A DNA stretch of 64,000 nucleotides from Shewanella sairae (GTDB lineage Bacteria; Pseudomonadota; Gammaproteobacteria; Enterobacterales; Shewanellaceae), in the NCBI RefSeq assembly GCF_023283535.1, contig NZ_JAKILT010000025.1, forward strand, positions 1-64,000, given 5' to 3'. The position numbers and the translations under genes were made by a program. Shown here in pieces: positions 9,380 through 18,501 of the stretch; position 1 is the stretch's first letter, and each line of letters starts with the position of its first letter. Below the pieces are notes generated by a model that was not told where the DNA came from, did not search any database, and saw only the letters and a program-made list of their open reading frames with translations.

Positions 9380-12300
9380 ATGCCAAAACGTACAGATATA
9401 AAGAGTATTCTTATCCTAGGTGCTGGACCAATCGTAATTGGTCAAGCCTGTGAGTTTGACTACTCAGGCGCCCAAGCCTGTAAAGCCCTACGCGAAGAAG
9501 GCTACCGAGTTATTCTAGTTAACTCTAACCCTGCAACGATTATGACTGATCCAGAGATGGCCGATGCGACATACATCGAACCGATCCACTGGGAAGTTGT
9601 ACGTAACATTATTGCTAAAGAGCGTCCTGACGCGATTTTGCCAACAATGGGCGGCCAGACTGCACTTAACTGTGCACTTGAGCTTGAAAGCCGCGGCGTA
9701 CTAAAAGAGTTTAACGTTGATATGATTGGCGCAACTGCCGATGCAATCGACAAAGCGGAAGACCGTAGCCGTTTCGACAAAGCAATGAAGTCGATTGGTC
9801 TTGAGTGTCCGCGTGCGGGTATCGCACATAATATGGAAGAGGCTTACGGTGTATTAGACCAAGTTGGCTTCCCATGTATTATTCGTCCGTCTTTCACCAT
9901 GGGTGGCAGCGGCGGCGGTATCGCCTATAACAAAGAAGAGTTTGAGGATATCTGTTCTCAAGGTCTTGAGTTATCGCCAACTAACGAACTGCTTATCGAC
10001 GAATCTTTGATTGGTTGGAAAGAGTACGAGATGGAAGTGGTTCGCGACCGCAACGATAACTGTATTATTGTTTGTGCAATCGAAAACTTTGACCCAATGG
10101 GTGTGCACACTGGTGACTCAATCACTGTTGCGCCAGCACAAACACTAACGGATAAAGAATACCAGTTGATGCGTAATGCATCGCTAGCGGTTCTACGTGA
10201 GATTGGTGTTGAAACTGGTGGTTCAAACGTACAGTTTGGTATCAACCCGAAAGATGGCCGCATGGTTATCATCGAGATGAACCCACGTGTATCGCGCTCA
10301 TCTGCATTGGCATCTAAAGCAACGGGTTTCCCAATTGCTAAGATTGCAGCCAAGCTAGCAGTAGGCTTTACACTTGATGAGTTAAGCAACGACATTACTG
10401 GCGGCGCGACTCCTGCATCATTTGAACCTGCAATCGATTATGTTGTGACTAAAATTCCTCGCTTTAACTTCGAGAAATTTGCCGGTGCAAACGACCGTCT
10501 AACCACACAGATGAAGTCTGTGGGTGAAGTGATGGCGATTGGTCGTACATTCCAAGAGTCACTGCAAAAAGCGCTTCGCGGCCTTGAAGTTGGCAAGAAT
10601 GGTTTGTGTCCACAAATCGACTTGGCAGATCCAGAAGCATTATCTCGCATTCGTCATGAGCTTAAAGAGCCAGGCGCAGAGCGTATTTGGTATATTGCTG
10701 ACGCATTCCGTGCCGGTCTTTCTGTTGAAGATATCTTTGGTCTAACTAACATCGACCCATGGTTCCTTGTGCAACTTGAAGACTTACTTAAATCTGAAGC
10801 AGACGTTGCTGAAGCCGGTCTTGCTGGTTTGAATGAAGATTTCTTACGTAAGCTTAAGCGCAAAGGTTTTGCAGATTCGCGTCTAGCAGCACTTGCTGGT
10901 GTAAGCGAAACTGAAGTACGTAAGCTACGTACTCGTTTCGAAATCCACCCAGTTTACAAGCGTGTTGATACCTGTGCGGCTGAATTCTCAACTGATACGG
11001 CTTACATGTACTCTACTTATGAAGAAGAGTGTGAAGCCAACCCGTCTAACCGTGACAAAATCATGGTACTAGGTGGCGGTCCAAACCGTATTGGTCAAGG
11101 TATTGAGTTTGATTACTGTTGTGTGCACGCGGCGTTAGCGCTACGTGAAGACGGCTATGAAACCATCATGGTTAACTGTAACCCTGAAACGGTTTCTACC
11201 GACTACGACACATCAGATCGCTTGTACTTCGAGTCAGTGACATTTGAAGATGTGCTTGAAATCGTGCGTATCGAGAAGCCAAAAGGCGTTATCGTGCAGT
11301 ACGGTGGTCAAACACCACTTAAATTAGCACGTGACCTAGAAGCTGCTGGTGTACCGATTATTGGTACCAGCCCAGATGCAATCGACCGCGCTGAAGACCG
11401 TGAGCGTTTCCAGCAGGCGATTGAACGTTTAGGCATGAAGCAGCCTGAAAACGATACTGTAACCACAGTTGAAGGCGCAGTTATTTCTGCTGAGCGTATC
11501 GGTTACCCACTTGTTGTTCGTCCATCTTATGTACTTGGTGGCCGCGCAATGGAAATCGTCTATGACGAGCAGGACTTGCGTCGTTACTTTAACGAAGCGG
11601 TAAGTGTATCTAACGCGTCTCCAGTGCTACTTGACCGTTTCCTAGACAACGCAATCGAAATCGACATCGATGCAGTGTGTGATGGCGAAACTGTTGTGAT
11701 TGGTTCAATCATGGAGCATATCGAACAAGCGGGTGTTCACTCTGGTGACTCTGGTTGTTCACTTCCGCCATATAGCCTAAGCCAAGACATTCAAGACCGC
11801 ATGCGTGAGCAAGTGGGTAAACTGGCAATGGAGTTAGGCGTAGTAGGTCTAATGAATGTGCAGTTTGCGGTGAAGGATAACGAGATCTACATGATTGAAG
11901 TTAACCCTCGTGCAGCGCGTACCGTGCCATTTGTATCGAAAGCGACTGGTGTACCATTAGCTAAGATTGCAGCACGTGTGATGGCAGGTCAAAGCCTTAA
12001 GTCACAGAACTTCACCGAAGAAGTTATTCCGCCATTCTACTCTGTAAAAGAAGTGGTATTGCCGTTTAACAAGTTCCCTGGTGTTGACCCACTGCTTGGC
12101 CCTGAAATGCGCTCAACCGGTGAAGTTATGGGTGTGGGTGACACGTTTGCAGAAGCCTATGCTAAAGCACAGCTGGGTGCGACTTCTGAGGTACCTAAGT
12201 CTGGCCGTGCATTATTGTCAGTTCGTAATAGCGACAAAGCACGTGTAGCTGATTTGGCTGCTCAATTAATTGAGCTTGGTTACCAAATTGACGCCACTCA

Positions 12301-12601
12301 CGGTACTGCAGTTATCTTAGGCGAAGCGGGCATTAACCCACGCTTAGTTAACAAGGTACATGAAGGTCGTCCACACATTCTTGACCGTATCAAGAATGGT
12401 GAGTACACCTATATTGTTAACACGACTGAAGGTCGTAAGGCGATTGAAGACTCACGTCAGCTACGTCGTGGTGCACTGCGTTACAAAGTTAACTATACAA
12501 CGACTTTGAATGCTGCCTTTGCAACTTGTATGGCACACTCTGCGGATGACCGCTCGAATGTGACATCAGTACAAGAGCTGCATAAGCGTATTACTAAGTA
12601 A
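9380..12601 (+). CDS. carB: Carbamoyl-phosphate synthase large subunit
   Basis: 1073 residues, the full CarB length, with two homologous ATP-grasp halves. Each half begins with an [17 protein letters not shown] nucleotide loop. The first half contains [11 protein letters not shown] and the second [11 protein letters not shown], and both carry an [16 protein letters not shown] metal-binding strand. A C-terminal MGS-like allosteric domain follows ([17 protein letters not shown] onward). With CarA it makes carbamoyl phosphate for pyrimidine and arginine synthesis. The ribosome-binding site is CGGGAG (9362-9367). A terminator lies 20 bases after the stop. Confidence 0.98.
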   Translation: MPKRTDIKSILILGAGPIVIGQACEFDYSGAQACKALREEGYRVILVNSNPATIMTDPEMADATYIEPIHWEVVRNIIAKERPDAILPTMGGQTALNCALELESRGVLKEFNVDMIGATADAIDKAEDRSRFDKAMKSIGLECPRAGIAHNMEEAYGVLDQVGFPCIIRPSFTMGGSGGGIAYNKEEFEDICSQGLELSPTNELLIDESLIGWKEYEMEVVRDRNDNCIIVCAIENFDPMGVHTGDSITVAPAQTLTDKEYQLMRNASLAVLREIGVETGGSNVQFGINPKDGRMVIIEMNPRVSRSSALASKATGFPIAKIAAKLAVGFTLDELSNDITGGATPASFEPAIDYVVTKIPRFNFEKFAGANDRLTTQMKSVGEVMAIGRTFQESLQKALRGLEVGKNGLCPQIDLADPEALSRIRHELKEPGAERIWYIADAFRAGLSVEDIFGLTNIDPWFLVQLEDLLKSEADVAEAGLAGLNEDFLRKLKRKGFADSRLAALAGVSETEVRKLRTRFEIHPVYKRVDTCAAEFSTDTAYMYSTYEEECEANPSNRDKIMVLGGGPNRIGQGIEFDYCCVHAALALREDGYETIMVNCNPETVSTDYDTSDRLYFESVTFEDVLEIVRIEKPKGVIVQYGGQTPLKLARDLEAAGVPIIGTSPDAIDRAEDRERFQQAIERLGMKQPENDTVTTVEGAVISAERIGYPLVVRPSYVLGGRAMEIVYDEQDLRRYFNEAVSVSNASPVLLDRFLDNAIEIDIDAVCDGETVVIGSIMEHIEQAGVHSGDSGCSLPPYSLSQDIQDRMREQVGKLAMELGVVGLMNVQFAVKDNEIYMIEVNPRAARTVPFVSKATGVPLAKIAARVMAGQSLKSQNFTEEVIPPFYSVKEVVLPFNKFPGVDPLLGPEMRSTGEVMGVGDTFAEAYAKAQLGATSEVPKSGRALLSVRNSDKARVADLAAQLIELGYQIDATHGTAVILGEAGINPRLVNKVHEGRPHILDRIKNGEYTYIVNTTEGRKAIEDSRQLRRGALRYKVNYTTTLNAAFATCMAHSADDRSNVTSVQELHKRITK

Positions 12602-12620
12602 GTTAAGCGAAGCTTGAAAT

Positions 12621-12647
12621 AAAAGGCCGCGAATAGCGGCCTTTTTT
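12621..12647 (+). terminator. Rho-independent terminator of carAB
   Basis: The stem AAGGCCGC/GCGGCCTT is followed by TTTT, directly after the carB stop. Confidence 0.9.
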
Positions 12648-12974
12648 ATTATTTGATGCTAATCGCTGCGATAGAACAGATATTAAATAAAAATTTATGC
12701 GGCTTTGCTAGCAACTGCGTTGAAGGTTGAGTAAGCTCTACTTTCTTGTACTGTTTGCTATTTCATTGCGGCATGCATTTTTTTATCAAGCAAGGCGAAT
12801 GAGATTTTACGGCGATAAATTTAGTTCAACCGTTATTGATCTCGTGAGCAAGTACAGATTAGGGTGCATCGGTTGCCCTCTGCGTTTACAATAACGTAAT
12901 TCCACCAGATTTTTCCTCGCTGATACTTAATTCAGTGGGGCCTGCTTTTGTTTTAAAGGAGACGAAAGAAGCTT
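12648..12974. other. Intergenic region upstream of greA
   Basis: About 330 bases without a credible reading frame. It presumably holds the greA promoter, but I see no -35/-10 pair good enough to call. AAAGGAGA (12955-12962) precedes the greA ATG by 12 bases. No repeat or known RNA family was recognised. Confidence 0.5.
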
Positions 12975-13451
12975 ATGAGTACGGTTCCAATGACCATTGT
13001 CGGTGCTGCACAGCTGCGCAAAGAATTAGATCACCTTAAATTTGAGCGTCGTCCAAAGATTGCCGAAGCAATTGGCGAAGCGCGCGAATTAGGCGACTTA
13101 AAAGAAAATGCTGAATATCACGCTGCCCGTGAAGAACAGGGTTTATGTGAAGCACGTGTAAGAGATATTGAAGGTAAGTTGTCGCACGCGCAGATCATCG
13201 ATGTGACTACTATGGCTAACAATGGCCGCGTAATCTTCGGTTCAACTGTCACCATTTTAAATGTTGATACAGACGAAGAAGTGACTTATCGCATTGTCGG
13301 TGAAGATGAAGCTAACATTAGAGAAAACCTGCTATCTGTTAGTTCACCAATTGCACGTGGTCTAATTGGTAAGAACTTAGATGATGAGATCTCAATCGTA
13401 ACGCCAGGCGGCACTAACGATTTTGAAATCATTAAAGTCGACTATATCTAA
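12975..13451 (+). CDS. greA: Transcript cleavage factor GreA
   Basis: 158 residues, the canonical GreA size. The N-terminal coiled-coil carries the acidic tip in [22 protein letters not shown]. The C-terminal FKBP-like domain includes [11 protein letters not shown] and the ending SPGG-type segment [13 protein letters not shown]. It enters the RNA polymerase secondary channel and stimulates cleavage of backtracked RNA. In many Gammaproteobacteria greA sits next to carAB and the yhbY/rlmE locus, as here. It ends at a strong terminator. Confidence 0.97.
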   Translation: MSTVPMTIVGAAQLRKELDHLKFERRPKIAEAIGEARELGDLKENAEYHAAREEQGLCEARVRDIEGKLSHAQIIDVTTMANNGRVIFGSTVTILNVDTDEEVTYRIVGEDEANIRENLLSVSSPIARGLIGKNLDDEISIVTPGGTNDFEIIKVDYI

Positions 13452-13511
13452 GTTTGCTTATTTAAGCTAACTAGGCTTAAAAGGCGACTAGAGTCCAGAC
13501 TTCATAATATT

Positions 13512-13539
13512 AAAAAAACCGCTTTTTAGCGGTTTTTTT
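13512..13539 (+). terminator. Rho-independent terminator of greA
   Basis: The stem AAAAAACCGCT/AGCGGTTTTTT, 60 bases after the greA stop, separates greA from the secD upstream gene. Confidence 0.9.
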
Positions 13540-13636
13540 ATGGATGAAATTGGTATAAACACCGAATAATCATTTGTATAGCGCTCTAGTAGGGTTTAGT
13601 ATGCGTGGTAATCTAAAGATATTTTAAAGGTAGTGA

Positions 13637-14158
13637 GTGCAGTTATTTTGGCGGTTTGGGCTTATCTTGTTATTGATAGCGGGGGGATTATTTACTCCTG
13701 TTACAACAAGTGCGTCTGAATTAAACCAAAACAACCTGCCACAGTCTCAGATATTAGCCGTTGATTTCCATTCGACTTCTGATATTTCCAATCAGCCTAC
13801 TAATGTCTTGGAGATGCTTTATGTGGATAGCGAAGCACAAAGTCGCCTAGGTATACCACTCACTCTTAAAGACACACCGGCAAAAAATACCGATAATAGA
13901 GACTCTGAATATGCGCCGTTAGTTTCGCAGCGTTTTATTAGTTTCTCGCAACACGATCCGTTACAGAGCCGACCAGACTATCAACTCGCCTTTGAGTTTT
14001 CAGTGCCTCCAGTGCCTTGCTTTACTGTGGGGTACCGGGTGGATATGGCGCCAGCCGTTGAATGGGCACTGCATATTGCTAGCCCTTCCAATCGTCTTTC
14101 CGCATGGAAAGAGACCAATACCCTCTATCGTTTCTCTCAATCTCGTCTTGCTAGCTAA
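13637..14158 (+). CDS. Candidate VemP-type secretion-monitoring arrest peptide upstream of secDF
   Basis: A 173-residue secreted protein starting with GTG at 13637 (AAAGG at 13626-13630 upstream). Residues 1-26 form a signal peptide with a hydrophobic core LILLLIAGGLF and a likely cleavage after TTSA. The middle is low-complexity and polar with no known domain. The C-terminus reads NRLSAWKETNTLYRFSQ (152-168), then SRLAS and stop. From memory, the arrest motif of Vibrio VemP is HRISGWKETNAMYVALN, and VemP likewise has a signal peptide, similar size, and sits just upstream of secD2-secF2. Shared are R-[IL]-S-x-W-K-E-T-N-x-[ML]-Y. I infer that nascent-chain stalling near residue 168, relieved by export pulling, tunes secDF expression. 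Arrest itself is not shown by sequence. Confidence 0.75.
   Translation: MQLFWRFGLILLLIAGGLFTPVTTSASELNQNNLPQSQILAVDFHSTSDISNQPTNVLEMLYVDSEAQSRLGIPLTLKDTPAKNTDNRDSEYAPLVSQRFISFSQHDPLQSRPDYQLAFEFSVPPVPCFTVGYRVDMAPAVEWALHIASPSNRLSAWKETNTLYRFSQSRLAS
14131..14138 (+). promoter_or_regulatory. Putative anti-Shine-Dalgarno segment in the 3' end of the VemP-like gene
   Basis: TTTCTCTC, spanning the codons for Phe166-Ser167 and the first base of Gln168, is perfectly complementary to GAGAGAAA (14564-14571), which contains the secD ribosome-binding site. A ribosome stalled at the predicted arrest site would cover this segment. A purine-rich segment at 14108-14114 (AAAGAGA) is likewise complementary to 14530-14536. 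The pairings are seen; the function is inference. Confidence 0.4.
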
Positions 14159-14181
14159 GCAGAGATATACCGCTTGGTTAT

Positions 14182-14212
14182 CGAATTAAACCTTATTTAA
14201 CCTTTTAATTCG
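14182..14212 (+). other. Stem-loop in the leader between the VemP-like gene and secD
   Basis: A perfect nine-base stem CGAATTAAA (14182-14190) / TTTAATTCG (14204-14212) with a 13-base loop and no T tract. It lies 24 bases after the stop codon of the VemP-like gene in a 414-base gap. It is not a canonical terminator, so read-through to secD is possible. Confidence 0.45.
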
Positions 14213-14527
14213 TTATCGAGAAATACCGTCTGCATTATTAGCTGTGATTCGTCGTTGTGACTACTAGCCTAGATGATGCTTGCATTGCTTGCTTAGTCGA
14301 TTGTAAACACTGAAATTCTATGTGTTGCTGTCACTAGGAGACAATGAAGCTTGATGCTAGCAAGTCATAGTATGGTGAGTCCTCGTGTTAATGCCCTTAA
14401 TATTTTGATTCTAAGGGGATAAATTTGGCAGCTAAATATGACGGTTTGTTCTGGCTAGGTTTTTGGCTATGACATATTTCTCGATAGCTACTCGATTACT
14501 AATGAGTTACTGGCATTGATTAACCAG

Positions 14528-14572
14528 TCTCTCTTTGGTGATCCTCACTTACGTTAAAGTGAAGAGAGAAAT
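14528..14572 (+). promoter_or_regulatory. Hairpin sequestering the secD ribosome-binding site
   Basis: The outer stem pairs TCTCTCT (14528-14534) with AGAGAGA (14563-14569). An inner stem pairs TCACTT (14545-14550) with AAGTGA (14557-14562). AGAGAGA contains the only Shine-Dalgarno-like sequence of secD, whose ATG is at 14573. In this fold secD translation would be repressed, as reported for Vibrio secD2 when VemP is not stalled. The regulatory role is inferred. Confidence 0.55.
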
Positions 14573-16387
14573 ATGCGACAACAAAATAGTCCGACCTTAT
14601 TAAACCATTATTCAGCTTGGAAATATGTGCTGCTTATCGTCACTGTTATGGTGATGCTGTTTAGTGCATTACCGACATTTTTCGGTGAAGATGCTGCAGT
14701 GCAAATTAGTCCTGAAGCACAGTTAAAAGTTAACCCACTCGAGCTACACCAATTACTTATCTCAAATGGTATCAGCGTTAAACGTATCGACCAGTCTCAA
14801 GGTGATACCTTGGTTGTGCTTGGCGACAATAGTCAGCAAAGCCAACTAAAAACCTTGTTAACGAGTCAAGTTAACGACCCTTCTAAACTGACATTAACGT
14901 TAGCGCCTGCAGCCCCTAATTGGTTGTTATACCTTGGTTTCTCCCCTATTAAGCTTGGCCTTGATCTGCGCGGCGGCGTGCAGTTTTTACTCGATGTTGA
15001 AATAGAGCCAGTGTACAAGCTGCACTACAGTACCTTTGTCGACTCTGTACGTCAGTTTGTGCGCACCAGTGACCTGTATGGCGTGGCTGTGCAGTATCAA
15101 GTGGATGGTAGTGTAAATATTACGACTAAAGATCTGCAGCAGCGAGCAGCGATAAGAGACTTCGTCAGTCAACAATACCCTAACTGGCAAATGTCTAATT
15201 CTGGAGAGCGTGGTTTAAGCCTTGATATCTCTGATGCTGAAAAAATTAATATTCGCAATCTTACGGTTACCCAAAACCTGCAAATTATGCGCAGTCGCAT
15301 TGAGCAGCTTGGCATTACTGAAGCGGTTGTTCAGCGTCAAGGTGAACACAGGATCCGCATTGAACTGCCAGGTGTACAAGATCCTGCAGCAGCTAAATCT
15401 GTGATTGGTGCGACCGCGAGTTTAGCTTTTTATCAGGTGAAACAAGCGGGTTCTGTTAATGCTAAAACCTTAAAAGATGAGCAAGGCGAGCCAGTATATG
15501 TAGCAAGGCGTCCCGTATTAGGCGGCGAGCATATTGTCGATGCCCGTGCGTCGCTCGGAGAAATGGGGTTGCCTGAGGTGGTCATCCATCTTGATCGCGA
15601 CGGCGGCAGAATGATGTCTGACTTTTCTCGGGATAATATCGGTAAACCAATGGCGACGTCATATAGTGAATATAGTCGTGATGATAATGGCCAAATCAGA
15701 CAAACCACTGAGGTGATTAGCGTCGCGACCATTCAGGCACAACTTGGGGACCGCTTTAGTATTACTGGGGCGGGGGATTATGATGAGGCGCAACAACTGG
15801 CGCTGTTGCTTCGAGCGGGTTCAATGACAGCACCTGTGACCATTGTAGAGGAGCGTACTATTGGCCCGAGCCTAGGTGAAGAAAATATTACCAATGGCTT
15901 TTCGGCTCTCGCTCTGGGGATGGGGGTAACTTTGTTGTTTATGGGGCTGTGGTATCGCCGTTTAGGTTGGATCGCCAATGTCGCTTTGATGGCAAATATG
16001 ATTCTCATTTTTGGCTTGATGGCATTAATCCCCGGCGCTGTACTGACTTTACCTGGCATTGCGGGGTTAGTACTTACTGTTGGTATGGCTGTTGATACCA
16101 ACGTACTTATTTTTGAGCGAATAAAAGACAAGCTAAAAGAGGGGCGCAGTTTTGCACACGCGATAGATAGAGGATTTGATAGTGCCTTTTCAACCATTGT
16201 CGATGCTAACTTCACCACCATGATCACTGCTGTTGTGCTTTATGCCATTGGTAATGGGCCTATTCAAGGCTTCGCGTTAACACTGGGCTTGGGGCTTTTG
16301 ACTAGTATGTTTACTGGGATATTTGCATCTCGCGCATTGGTTAACTGGGTTTATGGTCGTGACTTTAGTCGTAACGTGAAGGTGTAA
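14573..16387 (+). CDS. secD: Protein translocase subunit SecD (probable auxiliary SecD2)
   Basis: 604 residues. It has an N-terminal membrane segment (about 17-34), a large periplasmic P1 region containing the LGLDLRGGVQFLLDVE motif (about 128-143), and a C-terminal block of five membrane helices with MAVDTNVLIFERIKDKLKEGRSFAHAIDRGFDSAFSTIVDAN. With SecF it pulls translocating proteins into the periplasm using an ion gradient. There is no yajC or tgt upstream, unlike the housekeeping locus, so I infer a second SecDF copy. It is preceded by the VemP-like gene and a sequestering hairpin, and sits five bases before secF. Confidence 0.95.
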   Translation: MRQQNSPTLLNHYSAWKYVLLIVTVMVMLFSALPTFFGEDAAVQISPEAQLKVNPLELHQLLISNGISVKRIDQSQGDTLVVLGDNSQQSQLKTLLTSQVNDPSKLTLTLAPAAPNWLLYLGFSPIKLGLDLRGGVQFLLDVEIEPVYKLHYSTFVDSVRQFVRTSDLYGVAVQYQVDGSVNITTKDLQQRAAIRDFVSQQYPNWQMSNSGERGLSLDISDAEKINIRNLTVTQNLQIMRSRIEQLGITEAVVQRQGEHRIRIELPGVQDPAAAKSVIGATASLAFYQVKQAGSVNAKTLKDEQGEPVYVARRPVLGGEHIVDARASLGEMGLPEVVIHLDRDGGRMMSDFSRDNIGKPMATSYSEYSRDDNGQIRQTTEVISVATIQAQLGDRFSITGAGDYDEAQQLALLLRAGSMTAPVTIVEERTIGPSLGEENITNGFSALALGMGVTLLFMGLWYRRLGWIANVALMANMILIFGLMALIPGAVLTLPGIAGLVLTVGMAVDTNVLIFERIKDKLKEGRSFAHAIDRGFDSAFSTIVDANFTTMITAVVLYAIGNGPIQGFALTLGLGLLTSMFTGIFASRALVNWVYGRDFSRNVKV

Positions 16388-16392
16388 TCAAA

Positions 16393-17310
16393 ATGAATAT
16401 TATTAATCGCCAAAATTTAAAAAGCTTAAGCACATTAACTAAAGCACGTTACCTTTCGAGCCTGGCATCTTTACTGATTATGCTGTCGTCAATCGCAATT
16501 ATTTTGGTTAATGGCTTTAACTGGGGACTGGATTTTACTGGTGGTGTTGTCACCGAGGTAAAAATTGATCCAAAAATAAAGTCTGAACAAATTAGTCAGT
16601 TATTAGGACAAGGGTCTGCACAAGAAGTCAGTGTTATCTCGGCTGGAGAGCCAGGGCGTTGGGTACTGCGTTACGCAAAAGTGGATAATGCCGCAACGGG
16701 GGATATCAAAACGGTATTGGCACCCTTAACTAATGATGTTGAAGTGCTTAATTCCAGCATTGTTGGACCACAAATTGGGCAGGAGCTAGCAGAGCAGGGC
16801 GGATTAGCGTTATTGGCGGCGATGTTATGTATCTTAGCTTATTTGAGCTTTCGCTTTGAATGGCGTCTGGCAAGTGGAGCCTTGCTCGCGCTATTTCACG
16901 ATGTCATATTTGTACTGGCGTTTTTCTCATTAACTCAGATGGAGTTTAACTTAACCATTTTAGCGGCGGTGTTGGCTATTTTAGGTTATTCACTTAACGA
17001 TTCGATTGTGATTGCGGACAGAGTGCGTGAGGTATTAATTGCTAAGCCGAAAATGGCCACTGATGAGATTTGTAGTAGCGCAGTTAAAGCAACTTTCTCA
17101 AGGACTATGGTGACCAGCGGTACAACCTTGTTTACCGTTGGCGCGCTGTGGATTATGGGTGGAGCACCTTTACAAGGCTTCTCTATTGCCATGTTTCTCG
17201 GGATTATGATTGGCACCTTGTCGTCAATTTCGGTAGGAACGTGTCTGCCTGAATTATTGAAAGTTAAAGCAGAACACTATGAGGTAACGCCGATTAGTGA
17301 CACGCCGTAG
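16393..17310 (+). CDS. secF: Protein translocase subunit SecF (probable auxiliary SecF2)
   Basis: 305 residues with the SecF signature NWGLDFTGGVVTEVKI after the first membrane helix, a short periplasmic domain, and five further helices with YSLNDSIVIADRVREVL and KATFSRTMVTSGTTLFTVGALWIMGG. It forms the SecDF complex with the preceding gene, separated by only five bases, so the two are translationally linked. A bidirectional terminator follows. Confidence 0.95.
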   Translation: MNIINRQNLKSLSTLTKARYLSSLASLLIMLSSIAIILVNGFNWGLDFTGGVVTEVKIDPKIKSEQISQLLGQGSAQEVSVISAGEPGRWVLRYAKVDNAATGDIKTVLAPLTNDVEVLNSSIVGPQIGQELAEQGGLALLAAMLCILAYLSFRFEWRLASGALLALFHDVIFVLAFFSLTQMEFNLTILAAVLAILGYSLNDSIVIADRVREVLIAKPKMATDEICSSAVKATFSRTMVTSGTTLFTVGALWIMGGAPLQGFSIAMFLGIMIGTLSSISVGTCLPELLKVKAEHYEVTPISDTP

Positions 17311-17335
17311 AATTTTATTCGTATAAACATAGGAT

Positions 17336-17371
17336 AAAAAAAGAGCCGCTGATTAATCAGCGGCTCTTTTT
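17336..17371. terminator. Bidirectional rho-independent terminator between secF and yhbY
   Basis: The long stem AAAGAGCCGCTGATT/AATCAGCGGCTCTTT is flanked by A on the left and T on the right, so it can end both the secDF (+) and yhbY (-) transcripts. Confidence 0.9.
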
Positions 17372-17418
17372 ATTTATCTTGCATTGACAGCGATAAAGAT
17401 TAAAGCTGTCTTTGCTAA

Positions 17419-17718
17419 TTACTTTGCCTTTGGCACAGCAATTTTCATTTCTTCAGACTGACGGAACAGTACTAGAACGTGACCGATAAGCTGTACTTTT
17501 TCAGCTTTAGTTTCACGTACAATGGCATCTACGATAGCGTTTTTAAGTTCTCTGTCACCAGAGGCTACTTTCACTTTAATCAATTCATGATAAGAAAGTG
17601 CATTATCAATTTCAGCCAGTACACCTTCAGTCAAGCCGTTGCCACCAAGCATCACTACAGGCTTGAGACTGTGCGCTAAGCCTTTTAAGTGCTGTTTTTG
17701 TTTGGTTGTTAAGTTCAT
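17419..17718 (-). CDS. yhbY: Ribosome-associated RNA-binding protein YhbY (CRM domain)
   Basis: 99 residues, a single CRS1/YhbY (CRM) domain. It begins MNLTTKQKQHLKGLAHSLKPVVMLGGNGLTEGV, containing the GxxG loop (GGNG), and includes HELIKVKVASGDRE. In E. coli this protein associates with pre-50S ribosomes and sits divergently next to rlmE-ftsH, the same arrangement as here. Confidence 0.95.
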   Translation of the reverse strand: MNLTTKQKQHLKGLAHSLKPVVMLGGNGLTEGVLAEIDNALSYHELIKVKVASGDRELKNAIVDAIVRETKAEKVQLIGHVLVLFRQSEEMKIAVPKAK

Positions 17719-17744
17719 TTATACCAACTTTATGCTGAGTTACT

Positions 17745-17772
17745 GTTGAAAACCCGCTATTCTACCCTTATA
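17745..17772 (+). promoter_or_regulatory. Possible sigma-32 promoter of rlmE-ftsH
   Basis: GTTGAAA (17745-17751), a 13-base spacer and CCCTTATA (17765-17772) resemble the RpoH consensus, with mismatches in both boxes. rlmE-ftsH is a heat-shock operon in E. coli, which supports the assignment. It ends 39 bases before the rlmE ATG. Confidence 0.5.
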
Positions 17773-17811
17773 TATGCTTTGTGTAACTCTCAATTTTGTT
17801 GCGGATTTTAA

Positions 17812-18441
17812 ATGTCAGGAAAAAAACGAACGGCTAGCTCCTCTCGCTGGATGCAGGAACATTTCGACGATCACTATGTCAAACTGTCGCAAAAGCGCGG
17901 TTTAAGGTCACGTGCGGCCTTTAAGCTTGAAGAGATCCAAGAAAAAGATAAACTCATTCGGCAGGGAATGACAGTTGTCGATTTAGGTGCTGCACCGGGT
18001 GGTTGGTCGCAAATAGCGGTTAAATTAGCCGGAGACAAAGGCAAAGTTATCGCATGCGATATTTTACCTATGGACCCTATCGTTGGTGTTGATTTCCTAC
18101 AGGGCGATTTTCGCGAAGAAAAAGTACTGGATGCATTATTAACCCGTGTTGGTGATGCTAAAGTTGATGTGGTGCTGTCTGATATGGCACCTAATATGAG
18201 TGGTTCTGGTGGCGTTGACCAACCTCGAGCCATGTATTTAGTAGAGCTTGCGTTAGATATGTGCCATCAAGTATTGGCACCAAACGGTTGTTTTGCAGTT
18301 AAAGTCTTTCAGGGGGAGGGCTTTGATGAATACATGAAAGCGGTTAAAGAGGCGTTTAAAACGGTTAAAACACGTAAGCCTGACTCTTCGAGACCGCGTT
18401 CTCGTGAAGTCTATCTTGTGGCGACAGGCTACAAGTTATAG
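17812..18441 (+). CDS. rlmE: 23S rRNA (uridine-2552-2'-O)-methyltransferase RlmE (FtsJ/RrmJ)
   Basis: 209 residues, the RlmE length. The SAM-binding motif is [15 protein letters not shown]. The catalytic K-D-K-E tetrad can be placed at [28 protein letters not shown] and [10 protein letters not shown]. It methylates U2552 in the A-loop of 23S rRNA on the 50S subunit. It forms an operon with ftsH (60 bases downstream), probably heat-inducible. Confidence 0.97.
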   Translation: MSGKKRTASSSRWMQEHFDDHYVKLSQKRGLRSRAAFKLEEIQEKDKLIRQGMTVVDLGAAPGGWSQIAVKLAGDKGKVIACDILPMDPIVGVDFLQGDFREEKVLDALLTRVGDAKVDVVLSDMAPNMSGSGGVDQPRAMYLVELALDMCHQVLAPNGCFAVKVFQGEGFDEYMKAVKEAFKTVKTRKPDSSRPRSREVYLVATGYKL

Positions 18442-18501
18442 TAATCTATCGTAAGTACTCTAACATTTGTTTTCGAAAGACTTTAAAAGAGGTCGAGTAA
18501 T

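Noticed and set aside
14182..14212. Terminator after the VemP-like gene
   Set aside because: The stem is AT-rich and lacks a T tract, so it does not separate that gene from secD.
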